NCBI GenBank assembly: GCA_937922235.1
Contig: CAKZVC010000042.1
Span: 1 to 64,000 of the forward strand
Source: an uncultured Acidimicrobiales bacterium
GTDB taxonomy: Bacteria > Actinomycetota > Acidimicrobiia > Acidimicrobiales > SHLQ01
DNA: 64,000 nucleotides
Reading direction: 5' to 3'
The number at the start of each line of letters is the position of its first letter. The stretch's first letter is position 1. Shown piece after piece: positions 32,849 through 41,738 of the stretch. The position numbers were made by a program, and so were the translations under genes. The notes beneath the pieces are model-generated. The model was not told the origin of the DNA, searched no databases, and saw only the letters and a list, made by a program, of their open reading frames with translations.

Positions 32849-33769
32849 GTGCATGAGCGCTTCGACGAATTTCTTCGCGACGACTGGGCCAAGCTTCGCG
32901 AAGCGACTCCCCTCTCGTTGTCACCCGATGACCTCGATACTATCCGAGGCATCAACGACAGTCTCGACATCCAAGAGGTCGAAGAGGTCTACCTGCCGTT
33001 GACCCGACTGTTAAACCTGCACATCACCGCAACCCAACAGCTCGCCACGGTCACCGACACCTTTCTCGCCACTGCCCCGGCACGCATTCCGTACATCATC
33101 GGCATTGGCGGATCGGTCGCTGTCGGCAAAAGCACAACGGCCCGCGTGCTCCAACAAGTCTTGGCCCAGTGGTCGAATCATCGATCGGTCGATCTCATCA
33201 CGACCGACGGCTTTCTGTTCCCCAATGCCGTGCTCGAAGACCGCGGAATCATGCATCGAAAAGGCTTTCCAGAGAGCTATGACACCGCCGCGCTCGTCGA
33301 GGCCTTGCGGGCAATCAAGTCCGGTGCACCGCGAGTAACTGCCCCTGTCTATTCGCACTTGCGTTACGACATCGTTCCCGAAGAACAGACGATCATCGAG
33401 TCGCCTGATGTCGTTATCGTCGAGGGACTTAATGTGCTGCAAGGAGGATCCGGGCTTACGAGCGTTGTGGCGTCGGACTTCTTCGACTTCACCATCTATG
33501 TCGATGCACCAGAGACGACGATCAAGTCGTGGTACATCGAACGATTCCTCACGCTTCGAGACGCGGTGTTCTCACACCCCGACTCGTACTTCCAGCACTA
33601 CGCCGACCTCGACACCGACGAAGCTCGCGAGGTCGCCAGCGGCATCTGGGAACAGATCAACGCCCCCAACCTCCGGCAGAACATCGCCCCCACTCGGGCT
33701 CGTGCCCAGTGCATCCTGACTAAGGGCGAGAACCACCGAGTCGAGCGGATAGCGCTCGAGAAGTCCTAG
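32849..33769 (+). CDS. coaA: Pantothenate kinase type I
   Basis: A 306-residue enzyme that phosphorylates pantothenate, the first step of coenzyme A synthesis. Walker A is GGSVAVGKSTTAR (about 90-102); LITTDGFLFPN and YSHLRYDIVPEEQTII follow, with the substrate-site segment VIVEGLNVLQ and SWYIERFLTLRD. This is the bacterial CoaA type, not CoaX. The start is a GTG. Confidence 0.95.
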   Translation: MHERFDEFLRDDWAKLREATPLSLSPDDLDTIRGINDSLDIQEVEEVYLPLTRLLNLHITATQQLATVTDTFLATAPARIPYIIGIGGSVAVGKSTTARVLQQVLAQWSNHRSVDLITTDGFLFPNAVLEDRGIMHRKGFPESYDTAALVEALRAIKSGAPRVTAPVYSHLRYDIVPEEQTIIESPDVVIVEGLNVLQGGSGLTSVVASDFFDFTIYVDAPETTIKSWYIERFLTLRDAVFSHPDSYFQHYADLDTDEAREVASGIWEQINAPNLRQNIAPTRARAQCILTKGENHRVERIALEKS

Positions 33770-33789
33770 CCCAAAAAGGATCTCAGCGC

Positions 33790-34824
33790 TCAGCGCCTCC
33801 CGGGAAGCGCGAGCAGCAGCGACGCGAGCCAGAGCTCCTCGTTCGGGTTGCGGGTGAGCGCGTCGGCGCTCTCTCGCAGCGTGTCGAACACATCGAGGTC
33901 GCCGGGGCTGTGCTCGATGCCTTCTCGATAGCGACGTGCGAGCGTCGACAGGCCCATCCGCCACTCGTCAGTGCGATGCAGCCGGGCTTCACGCTTGTGG
34001 CGAACCTCCATTGCCTTGCGCCCCGAACCACGAGCACCCGTGAGCTCTTCGGTCTCGTCCATCGCCGCAGACTCCTGGACATGCTTCTCGTCGAGCGGAG
34101 CTTGCGCGGCATCGACTGCTGCCCGAATCTCGCCCATGATCTCGCCCACCGCATGCCCAGTGCCATCGAGACGGCTTGGAGCGTCCCACCACAGCTGCTG
34201 GCGCTCAGCGAACGCATCGTCGGTAATCAAAAGCTCAGCTCGCCCCACATCGCCGCCCGATGCGCGGCTGGCCGCTTCGGCGATGGCTGGGTCGACACCG
34301 CGCGCAACCAGCGCATCAGTGATTGCTTGTTCTGTGACCGCGGGGAAATCGATCGTGGTCGAGCGAGAGGCAATCGTGATGTGTTCAGGCGGCACCCGCT
34401 CGGTCAGCAAGATGAAGACGATCGATGGGTTCGGCTCTTCGATCGGCTTGAGCAACTTGGCGGCCGCCTCGGCCGTTGCATCGTGAAAGCGATCGATCAC
34501 GATGACCTTGCGGCCTGCCTCGGTTGGTGCACGAGACGCAGCCACGACGATGGCATCAGCTTCTTCGATTCGAAACGACGTGCCTTCGGGTTCGAAGATG
34601 ACGAGGTCGGGGTGTTCCTCGCGTTGGGCGAGCAGGCGATTGCGCTCTCGGTCGACAGGATCGCCGATCAGCTCGCCAGCGACAACGGCGGCAGCGCGTC
34701 GGCGCCCCGAGCCGCGTGGGCCAAGGAACAGATAGGCGTGAACCGGGCCTTGCACTGCGGCCTGAAGCATCTCGACGGCGCGTGGCTGGCCAACGATCGT
34801 GTCGAAGGGTGAATCAGCGCTCAT
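33790..34824 (-). CDS. holB: DNA polymerase III delta' subunit
   Basis: A 344-residue clamp-loader subunit. The N-terminal AAA domain has VGQPRAVEMLQAAV and a degenerate P-loop GPRGSGRRRA without the Lys-Thr pair, as usual in delta'. LLKPIEEPNPSIVFILLTE is the sensor/SRC-like region, and helical domains follow. Its ATG overlaps the tmk stop (ATGA), the common actinobacterial tmk-holB order. Confidence 0.92.
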   Translation of the reverse strand: MSADSPFDTIVGQPRAVEMLQAAVQGPVHAYLFLGPRGSGRRRAAAVVAGELIGDPVDRERNRLLAQREEHPDLVIFEPEGTSFRIEEADAIVVAASRAPTEAGRKVIVIDRFHDATAEAAAKLLKPIEEPNPSIVFILLTERVPPEHITIASRSTTIDFPAVTEQAITDALVARGVDPAIAEAASRASGGDVGRAELLITDDAFAERQQLWWDAPSRLDGTGHAVGEIMGEIRAAVDAAQAPLDEKHVQESAAMDETEELTGARGSGRKAMEVRHKREARLHRTDEWRMGLSTLARRYREGIEHSPGDLDVFDTLRESADALTRNPNEELWLASLLLALPGRR

Positions 34825-35444
34825 AGTCCCAACCGTTCTGCAATTGCCGCATCAACCCGGGCAGCAACCTCATCGATCGTGCCGTTGGCATCGATGACAA
34901 CCCAACGATCTGGTTCGGCTGAAGCGAGCATCCGGTAGGTATCGACAACGCGTTCGCCGAGCTCGGCCCCCGCATCTTCGATTCGATCGAGCGACTCGCC
35001 AAGGCGGTCCCGAGCCGCAGCGGGATCAGCGTCGAGAAAGATGGTCAGATCGGGCACGAGGCCGCTGGTTGCGAACTGGTTGAGTTCGCGGACCACCTCG
35101 ACGCCAAGCCCTCGACCAACACCTTGATAGGCAAGCGAGGACGCCACATAGCGATCGCAGACCACCGTAGTTCCGGAAGCTAACGCCGGTTCGATTCGTT
35201 CGTCGACGTGCTGAGCTCGAGCCGCAGCCATCAACAACGCTTCAGTTCTGTTCGACAATTCGGGGTGTGCAGGATCGAGCACCAGCGCACGGATCTGGTC
35301 GCTAATCGGGGTTCCGCCAGGCTCGCGAGTACGAAGGGCGTGAAGGCGCGAGGCCAGCCGTTCGACTTGCGTTGACTTCCCTGACCCGTCGCCGCCTTCA
35401 AAGACGATAAACGTGCCGCGAGGCGTTGGAGATTCCACAGACAT
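34821..35444 (-). CDS. tmk: Thymidylate kinase
   Basis: A 207-residue kinase that makes dTDP from dTMP. The P-loop is FEGGDGSGKSTQ (about 14-25), followed by TREPGGT and the DR-containing VVCDRYVASSLAYQG. The start MSVESPTPRG gives the family length; 32 extra upstream codons would overlap the divergent flippase-like gene. It is co-translated with holB. Confidence 0.95.
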   Translation of the reverse strand: MSVESPTPRGTFIVFEGGDGSGKSTQVERLASRLHALRTREPGGTPISDQIRALVLDPAHPELSNRTEALLMAAARAQHVDERIEPALASGTTVVCDRYVASSLAYQGVGRGLGVEVVRELNQFATSGLVPDLTIFLDADPAAARDRLGESLDRIEDAGAELGERVVDTYRMLASAEPDRWVVIDANGTIDEVAARVDAAIAERLGL

Positions 35445-35498
35445 CGATAGTGAAGCTACCAAGCTGAGACGGCGCCGCTTCACCGATACGCTTCGCGT

Positions 35499-36650
35499 AT
35501 GACATCGAGCCCACTGGGCGACTCCGAGGGGGTGCCACAATCAGCGACCGATTCACCGGTTGCTGATTCCTCCTCGACGCGCCCAACTGGGATGCCAGCC
35601 ATTGGCGAACTCGATTACATCGGTGCTGCGGTGAAGCAGGCCATGCTTCTTGCGGTTGCCATTTTGGTGCTGTCCTTTGCTGCACCTGAGCTCTTCGACC
35701 GACTCCTCGCCGTCCTCGACGATGCCCGCGACCTGCGCAATATCCGGCCATGGTGGTTCGCGGTCATGGTCGCCGCAGAGATCGCCAGCTTCGCGAGCCT
35801 GTGGTGGTTGATCCGCATCGTGTTACCGAAGGTCTCATGGTTTGTTGCCGCAACGAGCCAACTGACCTCGAACTCGGTTAGCCGTGTTGTTCCCGGTGGC
35901 GGCGGCGCAGCAGCTGGAGGCGCCACCTTGTACCGGATGCTCGCAGTCAGCGGCACCGCACCAACCCAGGCCGGTGGAGCCCTTGCCGCCACATCGGTGC
36001 TGTCCACCGCCGCCCTTGCTGCCATCCCCGTGATCGGCATCACGATGGCGTTGTTCGGCGCCCCAATCCCTGAAGGCATTTCGCCCATCGCCATCGCATC
36101 GGCAGTCTTGTGCGTGCTGCTGCTCACGGTCGGGTTTGTCGCGCTGCGCACGACCCAGCCGCTCCTCATGGCCGGACGCGGCTTCGATCGGGTACTTCGA
36201 ACTGCAGGCCGACTCTTTCGTAAGCGCTGGAGCGTGACACCTGAGAACCTCGTCACCGAACGTGATCGACTCGCTGCGCTGCTCGGCGAGCGGTGGCCTC
36301 AGGCAACGGCGGCGAGTGCCCTGAACTGGACCTTCGACTATCTCGTGCTCGTCTTCGCGTTGTACGCCGTCGATGCTCAGCCGCGCCTCAGCCTCGTCAT
36401 GATTGCGTACGCATCAGGAGCGGTGCTCTCGATGATCTCCATCACTCCAGGCGGGTTCGGCTTCGTGGAAGTCGGGCTCGTCGGCGTGCTCACACTGTCG
36501 GGCATCCCATCAGATGCGGCCAGCGTTGCTGTGCTTGCGTACCGCGGCGTGTCGCTATGGCTTCCGATTGCGTCAGGACTCTTTGCGTGGCTGGCGTTTC
36601 GGGCGAGATACCCGCGGCGAACCGCAGCGACCGCAATCGCTGACGGCTAG
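35499..36650 (+). CDS. UPF0104/YbhN-like membrane protein (flippase-domain type)
   Basis: A 383-residue protein with a hydrophilic Ser/Pro N-terminus and about eight helices. It carries the LPG-synthase-like membrane signature: NSVSRVVPGGGGAAAGGATLYRML (about 125) and SMISITPGGFGFVEVGLVG (about 310). The soluble aminoacyl-transferase domain of MprF is missing, so it is likely a lipid flippase or glycolipid-related transporter. It is divergent from tmk. Confidence 0.85.
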   Translation: MTSSPLGDSEGVPQSATDSPVADSSSTRPTGMPAIGELDYIGAAVKQAMLLAVAILVLSFAAPELFDRLLAVLDDARDLRNIRPWWFAVMVAAEIASFASLWWLIRIVLPKVSWFVAATSQLTSNSVSRVVPGGGGAAAGGATLYRMLAVSGTAPTQAGGALAATSVLSTAALAAIPVIGITMALFGAPIPEGISPIAIASAVLCVLLLTVGFVALRTTQPLLMAGRGFDRVLRTAGRLFRKRWSVTPENLVTERDRLAALLGERWPQATAASALNWTFDYLVLVFALYAVDAQPRLSLVMIAYASGAVLSMISITPGGFGFVEVGLVGVLTLSGIPSDAASVAVLAYRGVSLWLPIASGLFAWLAFRARYPRRTAATAIADG

Positions 36651-36655
36651 TTGTG

Positions 36656-36672
36656 GCGACCTCGTAGGTCGC
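36656..36672. terminator. Bidirectional hairpin between convergent genes
   Basis: GCGACCT CGT AGGTCGC is a perfect 7-base-pair stem with a 3-base loop. It lies right between the stop codons of the flippase-like gene and the acidic protein gene. Confidence 0.5.
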
Positions 36673-38918
36673 TAGCGGCCAAGAAGGTTGTTCAGCTCAC
36701 GCCGCATGTCTTCAACAGCGGTTGGATCTTGCAACCAGATGTAGACCAGTACAGCAACACCAAAGCCAACAACGAAGATCAACTGAAGGATTGGCGACCA
36801 GTTGGCGCCCTTCTTCTCTTCGGCGATAGCGAGCTCGGACTCTTCAGGTTCGTCGTCGGTCGGGCGAAGACTGTCGAGTTCGCCTCGGCCAACAGAGATA
36901 GCGCTTGAGACCTTCGACTCGACTGCGGCTGGGACGACGTCGAGGTCTTCGTCGTACACGCCGGTGAAGTCGGGAAGTGGTAGGTCTTCGTCGGTGGCGT
37001 AGATCTCGGCGTCGACAGCGTCGGCGCCGAGCGGAGAGTCAATGCCCGCAATGGTGACCGGACCATCAGTGGCGTCGAGCGCAGCGAAAGGATCGGCCGC
37101 GGTATCGAAGCCGCCAATCTCACCAAGTACTTGCTCGACCTCATCGGCCATCAGCGACGGATCAGCCTGTTCGACAGGGTCAGGTGCGGCGGTCGACTGA
37201 TCGAAGATCGATCCGGCGATCGGTTCGTCGAGCGACCACTGAGGGTCTTCGGTGGCGTTGTAGGACTGGTCGGGTGCGGCCGCGACAACGGTGCTGTCGG
37301 TGTCACCGTTCGACACGGCGAACGGTTCGACATCGTCGGTGCCATGATGGCTCACCCAGCCATCGGACTCTTCGTCCTCGGTCGACGGTTCAGACTTCTT
37401 CTTGCCAAAGCCAAAGCCGGAGCCAAAGATCGATGTCGGTGCGCTAGGGGCCTCGACCGACTCAGCCTCGACGACGTCGAACTCGTCAAGTTCGAAGACC
37501 TGAGCCTCGACCTGCGCCTCGAAGTGTGCATCGGGGTCTGGGGTCACCGCGATCTCGTGGAACTCGACGTCAACAGGTACATCGAGCGGTTCGGTTGGTG
37601 GGGCCACGAGTGGAGCGTCGGCCGCCTGCGTGAGCGAGACAGCAGTCTCATCCATCACGGGTGCTGTAGTGACGACCTCTTCCGCCACGGTGCCTACTAC
37701 CGCGCTGCTTTCCACCGCGGTAGTTTCGGTCGGAGTGGCCGGAGCAAGCTCAGGCTCGACGAATTCGGTATCTGCAACGTCGACGATCTGGGGCACGTTT
37801 GCGTCAGCGCTGTCAGTGCCCTCAGTGTCAACGTCAGCGAACGTATCGGTGGCGTTCGCGATGTCGGTGCTCTCAGCGGTCTCGGTCTGCTCAAGTTCAA
37901 AGACGTCTGGTGCGCCGATCTCGGTGTCTTCACTGGCCCAATCGAACAGGGCTGGGCCGTCTTCCTGAACAAGAAGCTCTTCGGCCGCTGCATCAACCGC
38001 GGGTGCGGCGATGGCATTGGACTCACTCGTGGCGATGTGAGCGATCTCGGTCGAGGTTGCGGCTTCAAATTCGTCAGCGGCGGTCAGTTCTGCGGCGACC
38101 GCATCAGACTCCGCTGCTTCAGCGAGCAGGATGTCCTCGTCGGTGATGACGTCGTCGAGTTCGGTGTGCTCGATTGCTTCGTTGTCGACGGTGGCCCACT
38201 CGGATGCCCAGCCAGAATCAACGTCGTCAAGATCGGCAGGTGCAAGTTCGTCTTCGTCGACGACGAGGTTCTCGTCGAGCGGAGGCTCGAAGTTCGTTTC
38301 GAGCGGGATGACCTCAGCGAGTGCAGCTTCGTCACCCGCGGTCTCAACCGCTGCGGTGTCGTCGAGCGCGGTAACCGACTCGAAGTCGGCACCCGTGTCG
38401 ACAACGTCGAGCGAGCTAAACGCTTCGCCATCACGCACTTCATCAACATCGCTATCGACATCGGTGGTGCTCTCGGCGTCTTCGGTCGTACGAGACAGCG
38501 GTACCGGCGGGACAAGCCCAAGCGGAGGCATCGCTGGTGGAACCAAGTCGGGAACATCGTCACGTTCGCTCGTAAGCACACCGCCAGGCTGCTCATCGTT
38601 CGCTTCGACATCCACGACCGCCAAATCATCTTCTTCTACGTCGTCAACCTCAACCCGATCAAGGACCGCAACATCAGCGGTGTCCTCAACCACAGGCTCA
38701 ACCCTCGGGGGGACAACAGGGTCGTCGTAGAGACCTGCATAGATGTCGTTCTCGATGTCGTCGTCGACCAGATCAGGCACGCTCTCGAGCGTGCGCGCTG
38801 GCGCGGTCGTGGCTTCGGTGACGGATTGACCCAACGCATTCAGACGATCAAGGATCGAGTCGAGACGATCGTTCGTCGACTCAAAGTCTTCAGTTTGGAT
38901 TGCGAACTGTTCGGACAT
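36672..38918 (-). CDS. Very acidic tail-anchored protein
   Basis: A 748-residue protein starting MSEQFAIQTEDFESTNDRLD. It opens with a short coiled-coil (DSILDRLNALGQSV). The next 650 residues are almost only Asp, Glu, Val, Ala, Thr and Ser, with little predicted fold. The last 45 residues hold one helix (LQLIFVVGFGVAVLVYIWLQ) and a short basic tail, so it should be anchored with the acidic part in the cytosol. Family not recognised. It follows topA by 84 bases. Confidence 0.75.
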   Translation of the reverse strand: MSEQFAIQTEDFESTNDRLDSILDRLNALGQSVTEATTAPARTLESVPDLVDDDIENDIYAGLYDDPVVPPRVEPVVEDTADVAVLDRVEVDDVEEDDLAVVDVEANDEQPGGVLTSERDDVPDLVPPAMPPLGLVPPVPLSRTTEDAESTTDVDSDVDEVRDGEAFSSLDVVDTGADFESVTALDDTAAVETAGDEAALAEVIPLETNFEPPLDENLVVDEDELAPADLDDVDSGWASEWATVDNEAIEHTELDDVITDEDILLAEAAESDAVAAELTAADEFEAATSTEIAHIATSESNAIAAPAVDAAAEELLVQEDGPALFDWASEDTEIGAPDVFELEQTETAESTDIANATDTFADVDTEGTDSADANVPQIVDVADTEFVEPELAPATPTETTAVESSAVVGTVAEEVVTTAPVMDETAVSLTQAADAPLVAPPTEPLDVPVDVEFHEIAVTPDPDAHFEAQVEAQVFELDEFDVVEAESVEAPSAPTSIFGSGFGFGKKKSEPSTEDEESDGWVSHHGTDDVEPFAVSNGDTDSTVVAAAPDQSYNATEDPQWSLDEPIAGSIFDQSTAAPDPVEQADPSLMADEVEQVLGEIGGFDTAADPFAALDATDGPVTIAGIDSPLGADAVDAEIYATDEDLPLPDFTGVYDEDLDVVPAAVESKVSSAISVGRGELDSLRPTDDEPEESELAIAEEKKGANWSPILQLIFVVGFGVAVLVYIWLQDPTAVEDMRRELNNLLGR

Positions 38919-39002
38919 TTGGCGGTTGCTCCCACGTGGCGCATCGTCGAGATGACGCTCGTACATGGACCAATCGGCACATTCACCCCAAATTCGAGGT
39001 AT

Positions 39003-41738
39003 TTATTCGTCGTCCTTTTTGGCGGCAGCCTTTTTCTTTGCAGGTGCCTTCTTTTTCGCCGCAGCCTTCTTCTTCGCAGGTGCCTTTTTCTTTGCTGGCG
39101 CCTTCTTTTTCTTCTTGGCTGGGGCCTTCTTCTTTTTCTTCTTCGCAGGACCCGCAGCTCGGCGGATCGCAAGAAGTTCGGCGGCACGTTCGTCGGTGAG
39201 CTCCTCGACCGTGTCGCCCTTACGCAACGATGCGTTGGTTTCGCCATCGGTGACGTACGGACCGAACCGGCCGTCCTTGACGATCATCTGCTTGCCAGTG
39301 TCTGGGTCTTCGCCCATCTCACGAAGCGGAGGCTTCACGACCTGACCACGACGGGTCTTTGGCTGCGCCAAGATCTTCAGGCACTCCTCGAGCGTGATGT
39401 CGAAGAGCTGCTGCTCTGACTCGAGCGAGCGCGAATCCTTTTCCTTCTTCAGGTACGGGCCGTAGCGGCCGTTCTGCACCGTGATCTCGACGTTGTCGGC
39501 CGGATCGACACCCACGACTCGTGGAAGCGACAGCAACTTGAGTGCGTCGTCCAGCGTCATGGTTTCAGGCGTCATGTTCGAGAACAACGACGCCCGCTTG
39601 GGCTTGTCTTCGCCATCGACCATCTCGCCAAGCTGCACGTACGCACCAAAGCGTCCGTTCAGCACGTAGACGGCCATGCCGGTCTCGGGGTCGTCGCCCA
39701 ACGAAACTGGCCCCTTGGCGGCTTCCTCGATGTAGTGAATGGCCTTGTCGACCGTGAGCTCGTCCGGTGGGATGTCGTCAGGGATCGACGCCGTACTTCC
39801 GGGATTGTCGGGTCCGCCTTCGCCACGCTGGACATAGGGGCCGAACTTGCCGACACGGGCAACGACCATCTCGCCATCTTCAGAGACGCCAAGTGGAATC
39901 GAGTTGATGGCACGAGCGTCGATCTCGCCGAGGCGCTCATCGACCTTATGCTTGAGGCCTTCGGTGTCGTCATCGCCGAAGTAGAACTGCTTGAGCCACG
40001 GGATGGCTTCGCCGGTTCCGCCCGCGATCGAGTCGAGCTGGCTCTCCATGCGGCGGGTGTAGGTGTAGTCGACCAGGTCAGGGAAGTGCTGTTCGAGCAA
40101 CCCCACGACCGAGAAGGCAGTGAACGACGGGATCATCGCTGACCCCTTCTTCCACACGTACTCACGATCTTGGATGGTTCCCATGATCGACGCGTATGTC
40201 GACGGGCGACCGATCTCGAGCTCGGCGAGCTTCTTGACAAGCGACGCTTCGGTATAGCGAGCTGGAGGCTGTGTCTCGTGACCGTCAGCGGTGATCTCGT
40301 TGGACTTCACCGCATTGCCAACCTCGAGGGTCGGCAGCTGCTTGCCCTCAGACTCGTCGGGCTCACCGTCGGTCTCTTCGACGTAGGCACGGCGGAAGCC
40401 CTGGTGGCTGATGATCGTTCCGCTGGCCGAGAACACGGCATCACGGTTGTCGCTGGCCGTTGCCCCGACGCGAACCGAGACGGTTTCGCCGGTGGCATCG
40501 GTCATCTGTGAGGCCACGGTGCGCTTCCAGATCAGCTCATAGACCCGAGCCTCAGACTTGGCGACCTGCTTGGCTACCGCTGCGGGAGATTCGAACTTCT
40601 CGCCAGCGGGACGGATAGCTTCGTGCGCTTCCTGGGCGTTCTTCGACTTGGTTGCGTACTCGCGCGGCTCGTCTGGAAGGTATTCCTTGCCGAAGTCGTT
40701 GGTGACAACCTCACGAGCAGCTTCCACAGCCGTGCTCGACAGCGTGGTCGAGTCGGTACGCATGTATGTGATGAGGCCCTTTTCGTACAGCGACTGCGCA
40801 GCACGCATCGCCATCGACGAACTCATGCCGAGCTTGCGGCCCGCCTCTTGCTGGAACGTCGACGTCATGAACGGCGGCGAAGGGCGGCGGCGGTACGGCT
40901 TCGGCTCGACCGAGCGGACATCGAAGTCGGCTCCGTCGAGGGCGGTGACCAAGCCGGTGGCGTCGGCTTCGCTCAACACGATCGCTTCGGCCTTGCTCAG
41001 CTTGCCGGTGTCGTCGAAGTCCTTGCCCGTAGCGACGCGCTTGCCGTCGATTTCGAGGAGCTTCGCGTTGAACACTGCGGGCTGGCCAGCAGCGACCTCG
41101 CCGGTCTTTTCGAACTTCGCTTCGAGGTCCCAGTAGGACGCCCGGATGAACGCCATGCGCTCGCGCTCTCGTTCGACGACGATGCGGGTGGCGACACTCT
41201 GCACGCGACCAGCGCTCAAGCGAGGCATGACCTTCTTCCAGAGCACCGGCGACACCTCATAGCCGTAGAGGCGGTCGAGCATGCGACGCGCTTCCTGAGC
41301 ATCAACCAGGTGACGGTCGAGTTCACGCGGGTTGTCGAGGGCGTTGAGGATCGCCTTCTTGGTTATCTCGTGGAACACCATGCGCTTCACCGGCACCTGC
41401 GGGTTGAGCACCTCGAGCAGATGCCACGCAATGGCCTCTCCCTCGCGATCCTCATCCGTTGCGAGATAGAGCTCGTCGCTTTCCTTCAACAAGCTCTTGA
41501 GCTTCTTGATCTGGTCTTTCTTGTCGGCCGAGACGACGTAGAGCGGTTTGAAGTCGTTGTCGACATCGATGCCCATGCGGCTCCACTTCTCGCCCTTGTA
41601 CGCGGCGGGAACGTCAGCTGCGTTACGAGGGAGGTCGCGGATGTGGCCAATCGAGGACTCGACGACAAAATCGTCACCGAGGTACTCCGCAATCTTCTTA
41701 GCTTTTGCGGGGCTCTCGACAATTACGAGGGCTGGCAT
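39003..41738 (-). CDS. topA: DNA topoisomerase I
   Basis: A 911-residue type IA topoisomerase that relaxes negative supercoils. The Toprim domain starts ALVIVESPAKAKKIAEYLG. DEDREGEAIAWHL carries the metal-binding acids, and the active tyrosine lies in GLITYMRTDSTTLS (about 330). Instead of zinc fingers, the C-terminus has repeated GRFGPYV-type modules (five are visible), and then a 50-residue Lys/Ala/Pro tail typical of actinobacteria that aids DNA binding. It begins immediately after the nhaA stop (TAAATG). Confidence 0.96.
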   Translation of the reverse strand: MPALVIVESPAKAKKIAEYLGDDFVVESSIGHIRDLPRNAADVPAAYKGEKWSRMGIDVDNDFKPLYVVSADKKDQIKKLKSLLKESDELYLATDEDREGEAIAWHLLEVLNPQVPVKRMVFHEITKKAILNALDNPRELDRHLVDAQEARRMLDRLYGYEVSPVLWKKVMPRLSAGRVQSVATRIVVERERERMAFIRASYWDLEAKFEKTGEVAAGQPAVFNAKLLEIDGKRVATGKDFDDTGKLSKAEAIVLSEADATGLVTALDGADFDVRSVEPKPYRRRPSPPFMTSTFQQEAGRKLGMSSSMAMRAAQSLYEKGLITYMRTDSTTLSSTAVEAAREVVTNDFGKEYLPDEPREYATKSKNAQEAHEAIRPAGEKFESPAAVAKQVAKSEARVYELIWKRTVASQMTDATGETVSVRVGATASDNRDAVFSASGTIISHQGFRRAYVEETDGEPDESEGKQLPTLEVGNAVKSNEITADGHETQPPARYTEASLVKKLAELEIGRPSTYASIMGTIQDREYVWKKGSAMIPSFTAFSVVGLLEQHFPDLVDYTYTRRMESQLDSIAGGTGEAIPWLKQFYFGDDDTEGLKHKVDERLGEIDARAINSIPLGVSEDGEMVVARVGKFGPYVQRGEGGPDNPGSTASIPDDIPPDELTVDKAIHYIEEAAKGPVSLGDDPETGMAVYVLNGRFGAYVQLGEMVDGEDKPKRASLFSNMTPETMTLDDALKLLSLPRVVGVDPADNVEITVQNGRYGPYLKKEKDSRSLESEQQLFDITLEECLKILAQPKTRRGQVVKPPLREMGEDPDTGKQMIVKDGRFGPYVTDGETNASLRKGDTVEELTDERAAELLAIRRAAGPAKKKKKKAPAKKKKKAPAKKKAPAKKKAAAKKKAPAKKKAAAKKDDE

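Noticed and set aside
37131-39419. A 762-codon plus-strand frame opposite the acidic protein gene
   Set aside because: It is the antisense shadow of Asp/Glu-rich codons. Its product is Arg/Val/Cys-rich without domains, while the minus-strand frame has a sensible start, membrane anchor and stop.
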